Assembly: GCA_023251755.1 (NCBI GenBank)
Contig: JAHEYF010000030.1
Coordinates: forward strand, 1 to 46,838
DNA: 46,838 bases
Direction of reading: 5' to 3'
From: Bacteroidota bacterium
GTDB lineage: Bacteria > Bacteroidota > Bacteroidia > B-17B0 > Aurantibacillaceae
The translations under genes and the position numbers were made by a program. This document shows positions 25,952-33,546 of the stretch, in pieces. Every line of letters starts with the position of its first letter. Positions within the stretch are counted from its first letter, which is position 1. Under the pieces are notes generated by a model. It did not search any database. It saw nothing but the letters and a program-made list of their open reading frames with translations, and was not told the origin of the DNA.

Positions 25952-26093
25952 AGTTTAAACGTTCATTTGTTTACTTGTTGAATCGTTCGGCCAGAACGAA
26001 TGAACAGGCAAACGAATAAACAAATGAACAGACAAATGGTTAAACCAATGAACGGTTAAACGAATGAACAAATGAACGGTTAAACGAATGAAC
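25952..26093. repeat. GGCC-centred inverted GAACGAATGAAC repeat, long copy
   Basis: A T-rich left arm (GTTCATTTGTTTACTTGTTG, then AATCGTTC) meets GGCCA at 25989-25993, and an A-rich right arm follows (GAACGAATGAACAGGCAAAC, then GAATAAACAAATGAAC). The two arms are imperfect reverse complements. The right arm continues as a run of AACGAATGAAC / AACGGTTAAAC words to 26093. Related copies are at 29606-29696, 29697-29779, 34973-35044 and 37425-37465. Confidence 0.65.
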
Positions 26094-26113
26094 TATTTAT
26101 GAGGAATAAAGTG

Positions 26114-26121
26114 TAATTTTG
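26114..26121 (+). promoter_or_regulatory. Bacteroidota -7 element of the methionine sulfoxide reductase gene
   Basis: TAATTTTG fits the TAnnTTTG consensus of Bacteroidota housekeeping promoters and lies 15 bp before the ATG at 26136, giving a very short leader. No strong -33 TTG is visible. Confidence 0.5.
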
Positions 26122-26135
26122 TATAAACACTACTT

Positions 26136-26618
26136 ATGGCTGAAAACCTAATTCTATCAGGGGAAACCAAACAGGAAAAATACACTTCCCTGGTTCCGCA
26201 GATTAAAGCCTTGCTTGAAGGGGAAACAGACCTTGTTGCCAACTTAGCCAATATCAGTTCGCTTATTAAATACGGTATGGGTTTTTATTGGGTTGGATTT
26301 TACCTGGTTAAACAAAACGAACTGGTACTGGGGCCTTTTCAGGGAACCCTGGCCTGCACACGGATTGCTTATGGAAAAGGTGTTTGCGGAACAGCCTGGA
26401 AAAATAAAGAAACTATACTTGTTGACGATGTCGATCAGTTTCCCGGACACATTGCCTGTAGCTCTGCTTCTAAATCAGAAATTGTACTCCCTATATTTGA
26501 TCAGCACAAAAATGTAATTGCCGTATTTGATATAGACGACGATAAGTATGCAAGCTTCGACGAAACAGATAAAACCTTCCTTACAGAAATTACCTCTATC
26601 CTTGAATCCATTTTTTAA
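26136..26618 (+). CDS. msrC: Free methionine-(R)-sulfoxide reductase (GAF domain)
   Basis: A 160-residue single GAF-domain enzyme that reduces free L-methionine-(R)-sulfoxide, protecting against oxidative damage; electrons come from thioredoxin. The three conserved cysteines are Cys74, Cys84 and Cys108, in LACTRI, GKGVCGTAW and FPGHIACSSAS. Their spacing of 10 and 24 matches the E. coli enzyme. VDDVDQFPGH and SKSEIVLPI complete the active-site pattern. A TAATTTTG promoter element is 15 bp upstream. The next gene overlaps its 3' end in another frame, so the two are cotranscribed and possibly coupled. Confidence 0.93.
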   Translation: MAENLILSGETKQEKYTSLVPQIKALLEGETDLVANLANISSLIKYGMGFYWVGFYLVKQNELVLGPFQGTLACTRIAYGKGVCGTAWKNKETILVDDVDQFPGHIACSSASKSEIVLPIFDQHKNVIAVFDIDDDKYASFDETDKTFLTEITSILESIF

Positions 26619-28287
26619 GAAATATAAATACTTTACCTTATTATATATACTGGTATTCATAGGTGCCTTGTTTTCGCAATGCGCACAAATTATTCCCTTA
26701 AGCGGGGGCGAAAAAGATGTGCTGCCTCCGCGTATGGTTAAAAGTACTCCTGAAAATGCTTCAACAGATTTTAAAGGCAATGAATTAATCATTGAGTTTG
26801 ACGAATACATTCAACTTCGCGACCTGCAAAACCAATTGATCATTACCCCTAAATTAAAAGAACAACCAGATATACAACCGAGGGGAAAAACCCTGAGCCT
26901 GAAGTTCAATGAAACATTAAAACCAAATACAACCTACAGCATCAATTTTGGAAATTCCATTATCGATTTGCACGAGGGAAATAAATTAAGCGGCTACGAG
27001 TTTGTATTCAGTACCGGCAGCACATTGGATTCCTTAAAATTAACAGGACAACTTAGCGATGCCTTTACACTTGAGCCTGTTAAAAGTGCCTGGGTGATGT
27101 TGTATGAAAACACATCGGATTCGGTTGTGTTCAAAGAAAAACCGGATTACCTCGCTCAAACAGATGACAAAGGCCATTATGAAGTCCGCTACCTGAAAAA
27201 AGGGAATTACAAAGTATTCGCCCTGAAAGACAACAACGGTAATTTTTTGTACGATACAGGTGAGGCCATCGCTTTTCCAACTGCAACTGCAAGCACTATC
27301 GAAAAGAACGACACCTTAAATATGATTGCCCTGAAAGAAAATCCATCAAGGGTTTACATCAAAAAGATGAATCAGCCTTACCAGGGCAAGGCTCAAATTG
27401 TCTTTAATACTTCTCCAAACATCATTGATAATATATTGGTGAAAAACAAAAGGGCCTCTTACGAAAAAGAAAATGTAGCCTGGTCGCTGAGTAAACAACG
27501 GGACACCATCAACTTTTATTACCGGCACATTTACAATGATACCCTCACCTTGTATATAAGGTATAATTCTACATTAATAGATTCCTGTAAAATAAGCATT
27601 GCTACAAAAGAGGAAGTGGATAAGATGCTGTCCAAAAAAAGAATGCCCTTTGAAGTGTATCCTTCCTTTAGCCCATCCCAGCCTTATGCTTATTTTAAAA
27701 AAATTGCATTCAGAAGCAACCGTATGCTGGCAGCAATAAAACCCGGGAAGATTTTAATGACAGAAGAAAACGATACCATACGACTTGCTTCAAACAATTT
27801 TAAACAACAGGGGCCGGATAGTTTGTACATCGATTATACATTAAAGCCCGAAAAAGAATACAAGCTATTGATATTACCCGAAGCTTTTGCCGATAACGAA
27901 GGAAATGGTCATGACACGCTGAGGTATAAGTTTAAAACGCAAAGCGCAGATTATTATTCCTCCCTGCAATTAAAATTAGAACTTCCTGCACAACAGCACT
28001 GGCTCATTCAATTGTACAACAGCAAAGGGCAATTGCAGGCTGAAAAAACTTTTAGTTCTGTTAGCAGCTCAGCAGATGCAACCATTAAGAAAGAGTTGCT
28101 GTTTGATAAAATTGGAGCGGATACTTATTCGTTGAAACTAATCTGTGATACAAATGCAGATGGAAGATATACACCCGGTACTTATATAAATAAAACACGT
28201 TCAGAAAAAGTATACAACTACAACCAACCTATAAAAATCCTTGCTGATTGGGAAGCAGAAATAGAATGGAAATTAAATGCATTTTGA
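26602..28287 (+). CDS. Ig-like-domain lipoprotein (SbsA-like N-terminal Ig domain)
   Basis: About 561 residues. A lipoprotein signal peptide NPFFKKYKYFTLLYILVFIG precedes ALFSQC, so Cys27 is the likely lipid site, although Gln before Cys is unusual. The mature start has the family pattern C-A-Q-x-x-P-L-S-G-G-E-K-D-V-L-P-P, known in Bacteroidota Ig-like proteins. The SbsA-like Ig domain follows at about 35-130 (LIIEFDEYIQLRDLQNQLII, then LKPNTTYSINFG). A beta-sandwich carboxypeptidase-like segment is at about 145-220 (GHYEVRYLKKGNYKVFALKD). I start at a TTG (26602), which gives a normal signal peptide and a 17-bp overlap with the reductase gene; the ATG at 26548 would add 18 residues before the basic n-region. 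Role: probably an outer-membrane-linked lipoprotein; unknown in detail. Confidence 0.82.
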   Translation: MNPFFKKYKYFTLLYILVFIGALFSQCAQIIPLSGGEKDVLPPRMVKSTPENASTDFKGNELIIEFDEYIQLRDLQNQLIITPKLKEQPDIQPRGKTLSLKFNETLKPNTTYSINFGNSIIDLHEGNKLSGYEFVFSTGSTLDSLKLTGQLSDAFTLEPVKSAWVMLYENTSDSVVFKEKPDYLAQTDDKGHYEVRYLKKGNYKVFALKDNNGNFLYDTGEAIAFPTATASTIEKNDTLNMIALKENPSRVYIKKMNQPYQGKAQIVFNTSPNIIDNILVKNKRASYEKENVAWSLSKQRDTINFYYRHIYNDTLTLYIRYNSTLIDSCKISIATKEEVDKMLSKKRMPFEVYPSFSPSQPYAYFKKIAFRSNRMLAAIKPGKILMTEENDTIRLASNNFKQQGPDSLYIDYTLKPEKEYKLLILPEAFADNEGNGHDTLRYKFKTQSADYYSSLQLKLELPAQQHWLIQLYNSKGQLQAEKTFSSVSSSADATIKKELLFDKIGADTYSLKLICDTNADGRYTPGTYINKTRSEKVYNYNQPIKILADWEAEIEWKLNAF

Positions 28288-28647
28288 TTTTTTGATGCAG
28301 ATTAAGCAGAATTTTTACGCTGTTAAACCCTTCAATAAAAAATATTTTTTGTTGAACATGATTTTTTTATGCTTCATTTTTTAATCCATCAGGCTGCAAT
28401 TTATTTTTTATACATCTTCATTTAAAAACAGGCATCCTCTGTAAAGCTTGTTTGACAATACATACAAGACATCATGTAATTTTTTAAATTATTGTCGTCG
28501 TATATTTTCTTCCCTTTAGCGATGTGAATGATGAAAAAACGTAATTAACATTTTCAACAAATTTGTGTTGATAAAATAATTCTTCCTATATTCGTTCACG
28601 TTAATAATTTTTATTATTTCGTATTAATAATTCAAAAAACAAAAACC
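28288..28647. other. AT-rich intergenic region and leader of the histone-like gene
   Basis: About 360 bp, very AT-rich, with no gene that I can support. The left end has a degenerate word GATGCAGATTAAGCAGAATT. TTTG at 28562-28565 and TATATTCG at 28587-28594 are 21 bp apart and form a plausible -33/-7 promoter for the Lys/Ala-rich gene, leaving a ~50-nt AT-only leader. Confidence 0.45.
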
Positions 28648-28788
28648 ATGGCAAAAAAAGCAACAGCAAAAAAAGCTGCTCCGAAAAAAGCAGCGAAAAA
28701 AGCAGCTCCTAAAAAAGCAGCAAAAAAAGCAGCAAAAAAAGCAGCTCCTAAAAAAGCAGCGAAAAAAGCAGCAGCTAAGAAAAAGTAA
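28648..28788 (+). CDS. Histone H1-like Lys/Ala-rich basic peptide, 46 residues
   Basis: The product has 46 residues: 21 Lys, 20 Ala, 3 Pro, 1 Thr and the start Met. It is built from KKAA units, with a Pro replacing one Ala at three sites. This is the composition of the C-terminal tail of histone H1 and of bacterial H1-like proteins, which bind and condense DNA by charge. There is no globular domain. The ATG has no competing start, and a clean terminator follows six bases after the TAA, so a short monocistronic transcript is expected. The opposite strand is also open because of the repeat, but its Phe/Ala product is not believable. Expected role: nucleoid or RNA binding (inference). Confidence 0.82.
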   Translation: MAKKATAKKAAPKKAAKKAAPKKAAKKAAKKAAPKKAAKKAAAKKK

Positions 28789-28793
28789 TAAAG

Positions 28794-28819
28794 AGTCCCG
28801 CACAGCGGGACTTTTTTAT
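28794..28819 (+). terminator. Rho-independent terminator of the histone-like gene
   Basis: AGTCCCGC at 28794-28801 pairs with GCGGGACT at 28805-28812 over a three-base loop ACA, followed by TTTTTTATT. It is compact and GC-rich and lies six bases after the stop. Confidence 0.92.
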
Positions 28820-28906
28820 TTGTATTCTTTTTTCGTCTTTTACCAGCCCGCATTCAAACACAAAAAAATATCTCCCTCCCCTTTCTTTAGTTCGCAATCA
28901 ATTCCA

Positions 28907-28914
28907 TATATTTG
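28907..28914 (+). promoter_or_regulatory. Bacteroidota -7 element upstream of the lipoprotein gene
   Basis: TATATTTG matches TAnnTTTG, with a TTTC about 21 bp upstream in the -33 place. It implies a leader of roughly 105 nt before the ATG at 29028; within that leader ATTTTCT at about 28959 can pair with AGAAAAT. Confidence 0.45.
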
Positions 28915-29027
28915 TTCCGGCTTAGCAAACAAATTTAGTAGCATGAAGTGTAGCGGTACATTTTCTCATTAAAAGAAAATCACGAAGGCACAGCTCCATT
29001 CTACAGAAACAATAAAACAAATAAAAG

Positions 29028-29549
29028 ATGAAATCGAAATTATTGATCACCCTGTCCTTAATAGCAACAGTAATTTTTTCAGGTTGCGGAAATAAAAAAG
29101 AAAGCCAGGACCTCACCCCTCCACAGGGAATGCGTTACCTCGACATAAGCCGTACCGGGATGAACCTGTATGTATTAACACCCGATTCTACCATTGGAAT
29201 ATTAGACACTGTTATGCAATCGTGGGGAGCCTACGAAATTAAAGTAGGGAAAGATTTTCAGATTTCAGTTGAAGAAGGTGACGGAGACATTGAAATGATA
29301 AAAAGCGATAACGCCAACAACGATGTAAACAAATGGAAACAATATTTGGTGCAGGAACCCACTACCCTGGTGTGGGAATCGGCTGTTGCAGATATGCCGG
29401 AGTTTCATTTTTATCACATCATGAAAGTAGGAAGCCGCTCTTATATTGTTCAGGATATTAAAGGGGAACCCTTCAATCAAAAAGCCATTGAAAAAATGCT
29501 GGAAGCAGCCAAACAATTAAAAGAAATCTCAAAAGGCGAACATTCTTAA
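29028..29549 (+). CDS. Hypothetical lipoprotein
   Basis: A 173-residue lipoprotein. The signal peptide MKSKLLITLSLIATVIFSGC gives a textbook lipobox FSGC with Cys20 as the lipid site. The mature part begins GNKKESQDLTPPQGMRYLDI and alternates short strands with an acidic stretch VEEGDGDIEMI near residues 85-95. The C-terminal helix EKMLEAAKQLKEISKGEHS is amphipathic. I do not recognise a family. It is flanked upstream by a TATATTTG promoter element and downstream by a perfect 22-bp hairpin, so it is a single-gene transcript. Confidence 0.75.
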   Translation: MKSKLLITLSLIATVIFSGCGNKKESQDLTPPQGMRYLDISRTGMNLYVLTPDSTIGILDTVMQSWGAYEIKVGKDFQISVEEGDGDIEMIKSDNANNDVNKWKQYLVQEPTTLVWESAVADMPEFHFYHIMKVGSRSYIVQDIKGEPFNQKAIEKMLEAAKQLKEISKGEHS

Positions 29550-29559
29550 TTACTACAAT

Positions 29560-29608
29560 CTATTCAATAAAGAAAGGCGGATCATGTCCGCCTTTCTTTA
29601 TTGAATAG
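29560..29608. terminator. Perfect 22-bp inverted repeat, bidirectional terminator-like hairpin
   Basis: Bases 29560-29581 pair without mismatch with 29587-29608 over a five-base loop TCATG. The stem top is GC-rich (AAAGGCGGA/TCCGCCTTT) with AT-rich ends. It begins ten bases after the lipoprotein stop; the T-rich arms on both sides could serve either strand. Confidence 0.85.
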
Positions 29609-29779
29609 ATTCGTTTACCTGTTTATTCGTTCCTATGTTCATTCGTTAGACCAAGAACTATTAAACAAATCAACGAAGGAACTATTAAACTTAAAATAGA
29701 TTCGTTTACCTGTTTATTCTTTCCTTCGTTAGGCCGGAACTATTAAACAAATAAACGAAAGAACTACTAAACTTAAATA
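29606..29779. repeat. Two tandem copies of the GGCC-centred repeat (91 and 83 bp)
   Basis: Unit 1 (29606-29696) and unit 2 (29697-29779) both begin TAGATTCGTTTACCTGTTTA, pass through a turn (GACCA at 29649, GGCC at 29732), and end in GAACTATTAAAC or GAACTACTAAAC followed by TTAAA. Within each unit the left T-rich arm and right A-rich arm are roughly complementary. Confidence 0.7.
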
Positions 29780-29848
29780 AGGTTTGATATAACATATATT
29801 TTCCTTAACTTTAATACACATCCCTGCATTACATTATTTTAAAACGTC

Positions 29849-30529
29849 ATGCTTCAAAAAATTACCCTCAGCATTTTCTGTGTAGTGTACAGTTTAAGTT
29901 CAACTGTGGCAAACGGGATTTCCTTCACAGAGCCTCCGCCTTCAAAATTACAGGGCAGAGGATTGTACATCGGTACAGGTGCCGTATTGTCGAGTGTGAA
30001 CATTTTTCGCAACTACCGCGAAAACCCCTATCGCCTCGGATTTAACGCCAGGCTCTGTTGGGAATTTGCAGACAACTTACGCATAAGTACTGAATACAAC
30101 TACACCCCGCACTTTAATATAACACCTACCTGGCTAAACGTAAGCAATAAAGTTGTTGACCTTAACTTAAACTTTTTGGCGCGCATAAAAGACCAGGAAG
30201 CTTTATTTTACACCATCTCGGGTATCTGTTTACAACAATGGAAAGGATTGTATACCGGCGTAAATGATTTTAATACCACGAAGGATATTTATACGCCGCA
30301 AAGAATATACGTAAATAATTATTTAGGCTTAAATTTAGGTATTGGCATTGAAAAGCCTTTTCATCATTTTCAGGTTTTCGGTGAATTCAAATACAGGTTC
30401 AGCGAAACAGAATCGGGATTTGGTATAACCGATGCCGTATATGCCTGTGGGATCAAAACAAAAATTTTCACCAGCCTCTCCTTAAAAAAAATATACAGAA
30501 AACTGAATGATAAATATTCCTGGTTTTAA
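29849..30529 (+). CDS. Outer-membrane beta-barrel-like protein
   Basis: A 226-residue exported protein with a signal peptide (MLQKITLSIFCVVYSLSSTV, cleavage near VANG). The mature part alternates polar and aromatic residues in strands typical of small 8-strand barrels: LYIGTGAVLSSVNIF, YRLGFNARLCWEFA, LRISTEYNYTPHF, VVDLNLNFLARI, FQVFGEFKYRFSE. There is no C-terminal aromatic-rich end strand of the OmpA kind, but the last residues are YSWF. Function unknown. The gene overlaps the next one by 23 bp, which suggests a two-gene operon. Two repeat copies lie upstream. Confidence 0.72.
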   Translation: MLQKITLSIFCVVYSLSSTVANGISFTEPPPSKLQGRGLYIGTGAVLSSVNIFRNYRENPYRLGFNARLCWEFADNLRISTEYNYTPHFNITPTWLNVSNKVVDLNLNFLARIKDQEALFYTISGICLQQWKGLYTGVNDFNTTKDIYTPQRIYVNNYLGLNLGIGIEKPFHHFQVFGEFKYRFSETESGFGITDAVYACGIKTKIFTSLSLKKIYRKLNDKYSWF

Positions 30530-31064
30530 CTATCCTAAGCTGAGCCTGCTGATTATTCTGACAGGCGCCTTGTTTTATATACAGGCCGCTAAGGTAAAAA
30601 AGCAAGTGATTAAGCTAAGGGTTACTCAAACACATGCCTATTGCGGAGGTATGGAACCGGACAAAGAACTACTGGAGGAGTTGAATACGCCGAAAGCATT
30701 GCCCGGAAAAAAATTAGTTGTCCGCAAAGGGGAAAGCAACAACACCGCATTACCGGTTGTAGCTGAGTTAACCTGCAACGGGAACGGAGTGGCGTATTGC
30801 AAACTCGCCATCGGAAAATACTGTATTGTTGATGAACGAAAAAAAGACGAGTCCTATATTAAAAAGATTTACGCCACTTACAAAAAAGAAAGCCAATACA
30901 ACTCTGCCGCCAATTGGGACTGTTTAGTGGATTGGTTAAAGACGCCGGACCTGGTGTTTGAAGTACTAAAAAAAGACAGCATTTTTGTTTCGGTCAATTA
31001 TCATTTTCCCTGTTCATGGTATGCAACACCCTGTGTAAGGTATCATGGCCCGTTGCCCCCCTGA
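30507..31064 (+). CDS. Exported hypothetical protein, partner of the barrel protein
   Basis: A 185-residue protein with an N-terminal hydrophobic segment (residues 10-28, LSLLIILTGALFYIQAAKV) that is a signal peptide or anchor. The mature part starts VIKLRVTQTHAYCGGMEP, followed by LPGKKLVVRKGESN, and has six cysteines that could form disulfides in the periplasm, including CNGNGVAYCKLAIGKYCIVD. The C-terminal part has FPCSWYATPCVRYHG. I recognise no named family. Overlap with the barrel gene and shared orientation suggest they act together. The TGA stop abuts, with no base between, the stop of the converging amidohydrolase gene. Confidence 0.68.
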   Translation: MINIPGFNYPKLSLLIILTGALFYIQAAKVKKQVIKLRVTQTHAYCGGMEPDKELLEELNTPKALPGKKLVVRKGESNNTALPVVAELTCNGNGVAYCKLAIGKYCIVDERKKDESYIKKIYATYKKESQYNSAANWDCLVDWLKTPDLVFEVLKKDSIFVSVNYHFPCSWYATPCVRYHGPLPP

Positions 31065-32243
31065 TTAAATAAGTTTTATTATTTTACTTTCAGCAGTCAA
31101 CGATTCCTCCTGAGTTGAGGTAATAAGGTTTAACCCGGGCCGTTTTCCTTTTTCAATACTTCCGTATACCTTTTCAAGCCCAAGCAACTCCGCTCCGTTT
31201 AAACAGGCCCATTGCAATAAATCTATTGTATTCAAAGCCGGGAAATTTTTTGCAAGCAGCTTTAATTCGCTGAGTATACACAATTGATGGTTACTGGCTA
31301 AGCTATCAGTACCTATGGTCATTTTACACCCCTGTTTTATAAATTGATACACATCCGGTAAACGACCCTCAATGTATAAATTGGCATTGGGGCATAAACA
31401 CCAGTAAATTTTTTCCTGCTCCTTTAATGCCCATTGTATATCTTCATCCGAAGTAAATGTATTGTGTACCAGCAAAACAGCATTGTTATTTTTTAAATGG
31501 CTTAAACTTGCTTTTAAGGCTGATAGGCCTGTAGGCTCATAATAATCAATTGGTATTTTCAGGAATTCATACAACTTCAGGAAATCCCCTTTTTTATTCC
31601 GTATAAAGTCATCTTCGGCAATGCTCTCCTGGTTGTGCATACTTACGACCTGCTTGTTTTTTCCGGCATAAGCTCCCATCAATTTTAGCAAAGTAGAAGA
31701 AACACTATAAGGGGCATGTGGAGAAAGCGAAGCCCTTAAATTCTTAGCCTTTAATTTTTCTTCGAGGCTCGTCCCATAATTCATTACCATCTCTGCCCGT
31801 TCCGGGTGCAATGCCAGCAACTCAATAAAAGTATGGTACTGTATGCCGCTGTCGGCCTTCACATCAAAACTGCTTTCATCGTTGCTGATGTCTCCCACTG
31901 CAACAATTCCATTCTTCCACATCTCCTCATCGGCTTTTTTTATACAAGCCTGCACATACTCCTGGTCAGCCGAAAAACGTTTGCTGATGAGTTCTTTGGC
32001 AAAATTTACAATGCCTGTTTTCTGACCAAGCTGATGATGGAGATGTGATAATTCAAGGTGGCAATGTGTATTGATAAAACCCGGGCAAATAATCCCTTCG
32101 TGGGTTTCAATTTTTAAAGGGTCTATTTCATGTTCCGAATCAAGCACATCTTTAATTTCTCCATTGTCGTCAACAACAACAAGTCCTTTGTTTAGTACAC
32201 CCTGTGTAATGGTAACTATTTTATGGGCTGAGATAAAACGCAT
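31065..32243 (-). CDS. Amidohydrolase family protein (deaminase-like)
   Basis: A 392-residue metal-dependent hydrolase of the ATZ/TRZ branch (SsnA/MtaD-like). The first metal pair is His60 and His62 in FINTHCHLELSH. Further conserved sites are SLSPHAPYSVS near residue 178, VVSMHNQES near 205 and LLVHNTF near 259, with the catalytic Asp in TIGTDSLASNHQL near 310. The TIM-barrel is flanked by small beta-sandwich ends, as in aminofutalosine, guanine and methylthioadenosine deaminases. Several Bacteroidota use an enzyme of this kind for 6-aminodeoxyfutalosine in menaquinone synthesis, so that role is possible but not shown here. The gene stands alone and diverges from rlmN. Confidence 0.87.
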   Translation of the reverse strand: MRFISAHKIVTITQGVLNKGLVVVDDNGEIKDVLDSEHEIDPLKIETHEGIICPGFINTHCHLELSHLHHQLGQKTGIVNFAKELISKRFSADQEYVQACIKKADEEMWKNGIVAVGDISNDESSFDVKADSGIQYHTFIELLALHPERAEMVMNYGTSLEEKLKAKNLRASLSPHAPYSVSSTLLKLMGAYAGKNKQVVSMHNQESIAEDDFIRNKKGDFLKLYEFLKIPIDYYEPTGLSALKASLSHLKNNNAVLLVHNTFTSDEDIQWALKEQEKIYWCLCPNANLYIEGRLPDVYQFIKQGCKMTIGTDSLASNHQLCILSELKLLAKNFPALNTIDLLQWACLNGAELLGLEKVYGSIEKGKRPGLNLITSTQEESLTAESKIIKLI

Positions 32244-32319
32244 TTAAGAAAGTAAAATTAACAATTTACTTTTGCCGGACAACGCAGAGAGCTGAGTTTC
32301 AGGGAAGCCTTAAATTAAG

Positions 32320-32327
32320 TATCTTTG
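32320..32327 (+). promoter_or_regulatory. Bacteroidota -7 element of rlmN
   Basis: TATCTTTG fits TAnnTTTG exactly and lies 12 bp before the ATG at 32340, with TTTC about 20 bp upstream as a weak -33. Confidence 0.55.
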
Positions 32328-32339
32328 CATTTCGCTTAC

Positions 32340-33407
32340 ATGCAACTAAAAACCGACATACGTTCATTATCACTGATTGACATCGCTGCTGTTTTAAAAG
32401 AACAGGGTGAAGCCTCTTTTCGCGCCAAACAGGTGTATGAATGGTTGTGGCAAAAAAGCGCTGTTTATTTCGACAATATGACCAACCTTTCGAATGGCCT
32501 GCGCGAGAAATTAGAACGACAATTTGTTATCAATGCCGTTAAAATAGACGACATGCAGGTAAGCCGGGACCGCACCATTAAATGCGCCATGAAGCTATTT
32601 GATGGCAATGTGGTGGAAAGTGTGCTTATTCCAACAGCCAGCCGTATGACGGCCTGCATCTCTTCGCAGGCCGGCTGCAGTCTGACCTGTAAGTTTTGTG
32701 CAACAGGCCGCTTAAACCGTATACGCAACCTCAACGCAGACGAAATATACGACCAGGTGGTGTTGGTTCGTAACGAGTCTTTGCAAAAATACCAGCAGCC
32801 GCTTACCAATATAGTGTATATGGGTATGGGCGAACCTTTGCTGAACTACAGCGAAGTGTTGCGTTCGGTGGACCGCATTACCTCGCCCGATGGCCTGGGT
32901 ATGAGCCCGCAACGGATTACCGTATCAACAGCCGGTATTGCGAAAATGATAAAAAAATTGGGCGATGATGAAGTAAAATTTAACCTCGCCCTTTCGTTGC
33001 ATGCGGCCAATGATGAAAAGCGCAACCACATTATGCCCATTAATGAAAGCAATACCTTAGACAACCTGGCCGAAGCCCTCAATTATTTTTACGATAAAAC
33101 CGGTACCCGTGTAACCTTTGAATACATTGTGTTTAAAGATTTCAACGATAGTTTACAGGATGCGAAGGAGTTGGCAGATTATTGCCACAGGGTTCCGGCC
33201 AAGGTAAATATTATTGAATACAACCCCATAGACGATAGTGAATTTCAGCAAACAACGCTTGAACGCTTAAAAGCCTTTACAGATTACCTGGAAAACAAAG
33301 GAATCATTGTAAACGTCCGCCGCAGCCGGGGCAAGGATATTGATGCGGCCTGCGGGCAATTGGCCAATAAAAATAAAACAGCTAAAAACAGCCCTCCTAA
33401 AAAATAA
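32340..33407 (+). CDS. rlmN: 23S rRNA (adenine2503-C2)-methyltransferase RlmN
   Basis: A 355-residue radical-SAM methyltransferase that methylates C2 of A2503 in 23S rRNA and of A37 in some tRNAs. The iron-sulfur motif CSLTCKFC gives Cys113, Cys117 and Cys120. The SAM-binding motif GMGEPLLNY lies near residue 165. The second catalytic cysteine, which forms the methylene-linked intermediate, is Cys338 in DAACGQLA; the first conserved Cys is near 100. The ATG at 32340 is preferred to a TTG at 32325 because the TATCTTTG promoter element would overlap that earlier start. The N-terminal accessory domain (SLIDIAAVLKEQ) is present, so the protein is complete. Confidence 0.97.
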   Translation: MQLKTDIRSLSLIDIAAVLKEQGEASFRAKQVYEWLWQKSAVYFDNMTNLSNGLREKLERQFVINAVKIDDMQVSRDRTIKCAMKLFDGNVVESVLIPTASRMTACISSQAGCSLTCKFCATGRLNRIRNLNADEIYDQVVLVRNESLQKYQQPLTNIVYMGMGEPLLNYSEVLRSVDRITSPDGLGMSPQRITVSTAGIAKMIKKLGDDEVKFNLALSLHAANDEKRNHIMPINESNTLDNLAEALNYFYDKTGTRVTFEYIVFKDFNDSLQDAKELADYCHRVPAKVNIIEYNPIDDSEFQQTTLERLKAFTDYLENKGIIVNVRRSRGKDIDAACGQLANKNKTAKNSPPKK

Positions 33408-33488
33408 AAATTAACGAATGCAGACTCAGATCGCAACCGGAAGCAGAAAATTTAATCTTAACCGCAATCATTCTTTTGTAACCTATAT

Positions 33489-33527
33489 CCTCTTTCTTAC
33501 TTTCTTACCCTCTCACATTCTCACTTT
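33489..33527 (-). repeat. GTGAGAATGTGAGAGGGTAAG repeat, inverted orientation
   Basis: On the minus strand it reads GTGAGAATGTGAGAGGGTAA, similar to 23325-23361 and 40784-40829. It lies between rlmN and the prenyl synthase gene and shows no coding sense. Confidence 0.45.
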
Positions 33528-33546
33528 AAATTTTTAACTTAGCACA

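Larger units (their letters stand above)
25717..26135. other. Divergent intergenic region dominated by repeats
   Basis: This 419-bp gap holds no gene that I can support. It has a repeat with ACTTTGCGTTTTAATCAGCG at 25828-25866, the GGCC-centred GAACGAATGAAC repeat at 25952-26093, and a TAnnTTTG promoter element at 26114-26121 for the reductase gene. Confidence 0.6.

Noticed and set aside
25981..26093. Possible CRISPR-like array
   Set aside because: The words are short, unevenly spaced and without unique spacers; no cas gene is near.
28632..28853. Minus-strand open frame rich in Phe and Ala over the histone-like gene
   Set aside because: It is the mirror of the AAA/GCA codon repeat of the plus-strand gene, has no start context, and runs across the plus-strand terminator.
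32325..32339. TTG start for RlmN five codons upstream
   Set aside because: It overlaps the TATCTTTG promoter element, and the ATG at 32340 gives the usual N-terminus.
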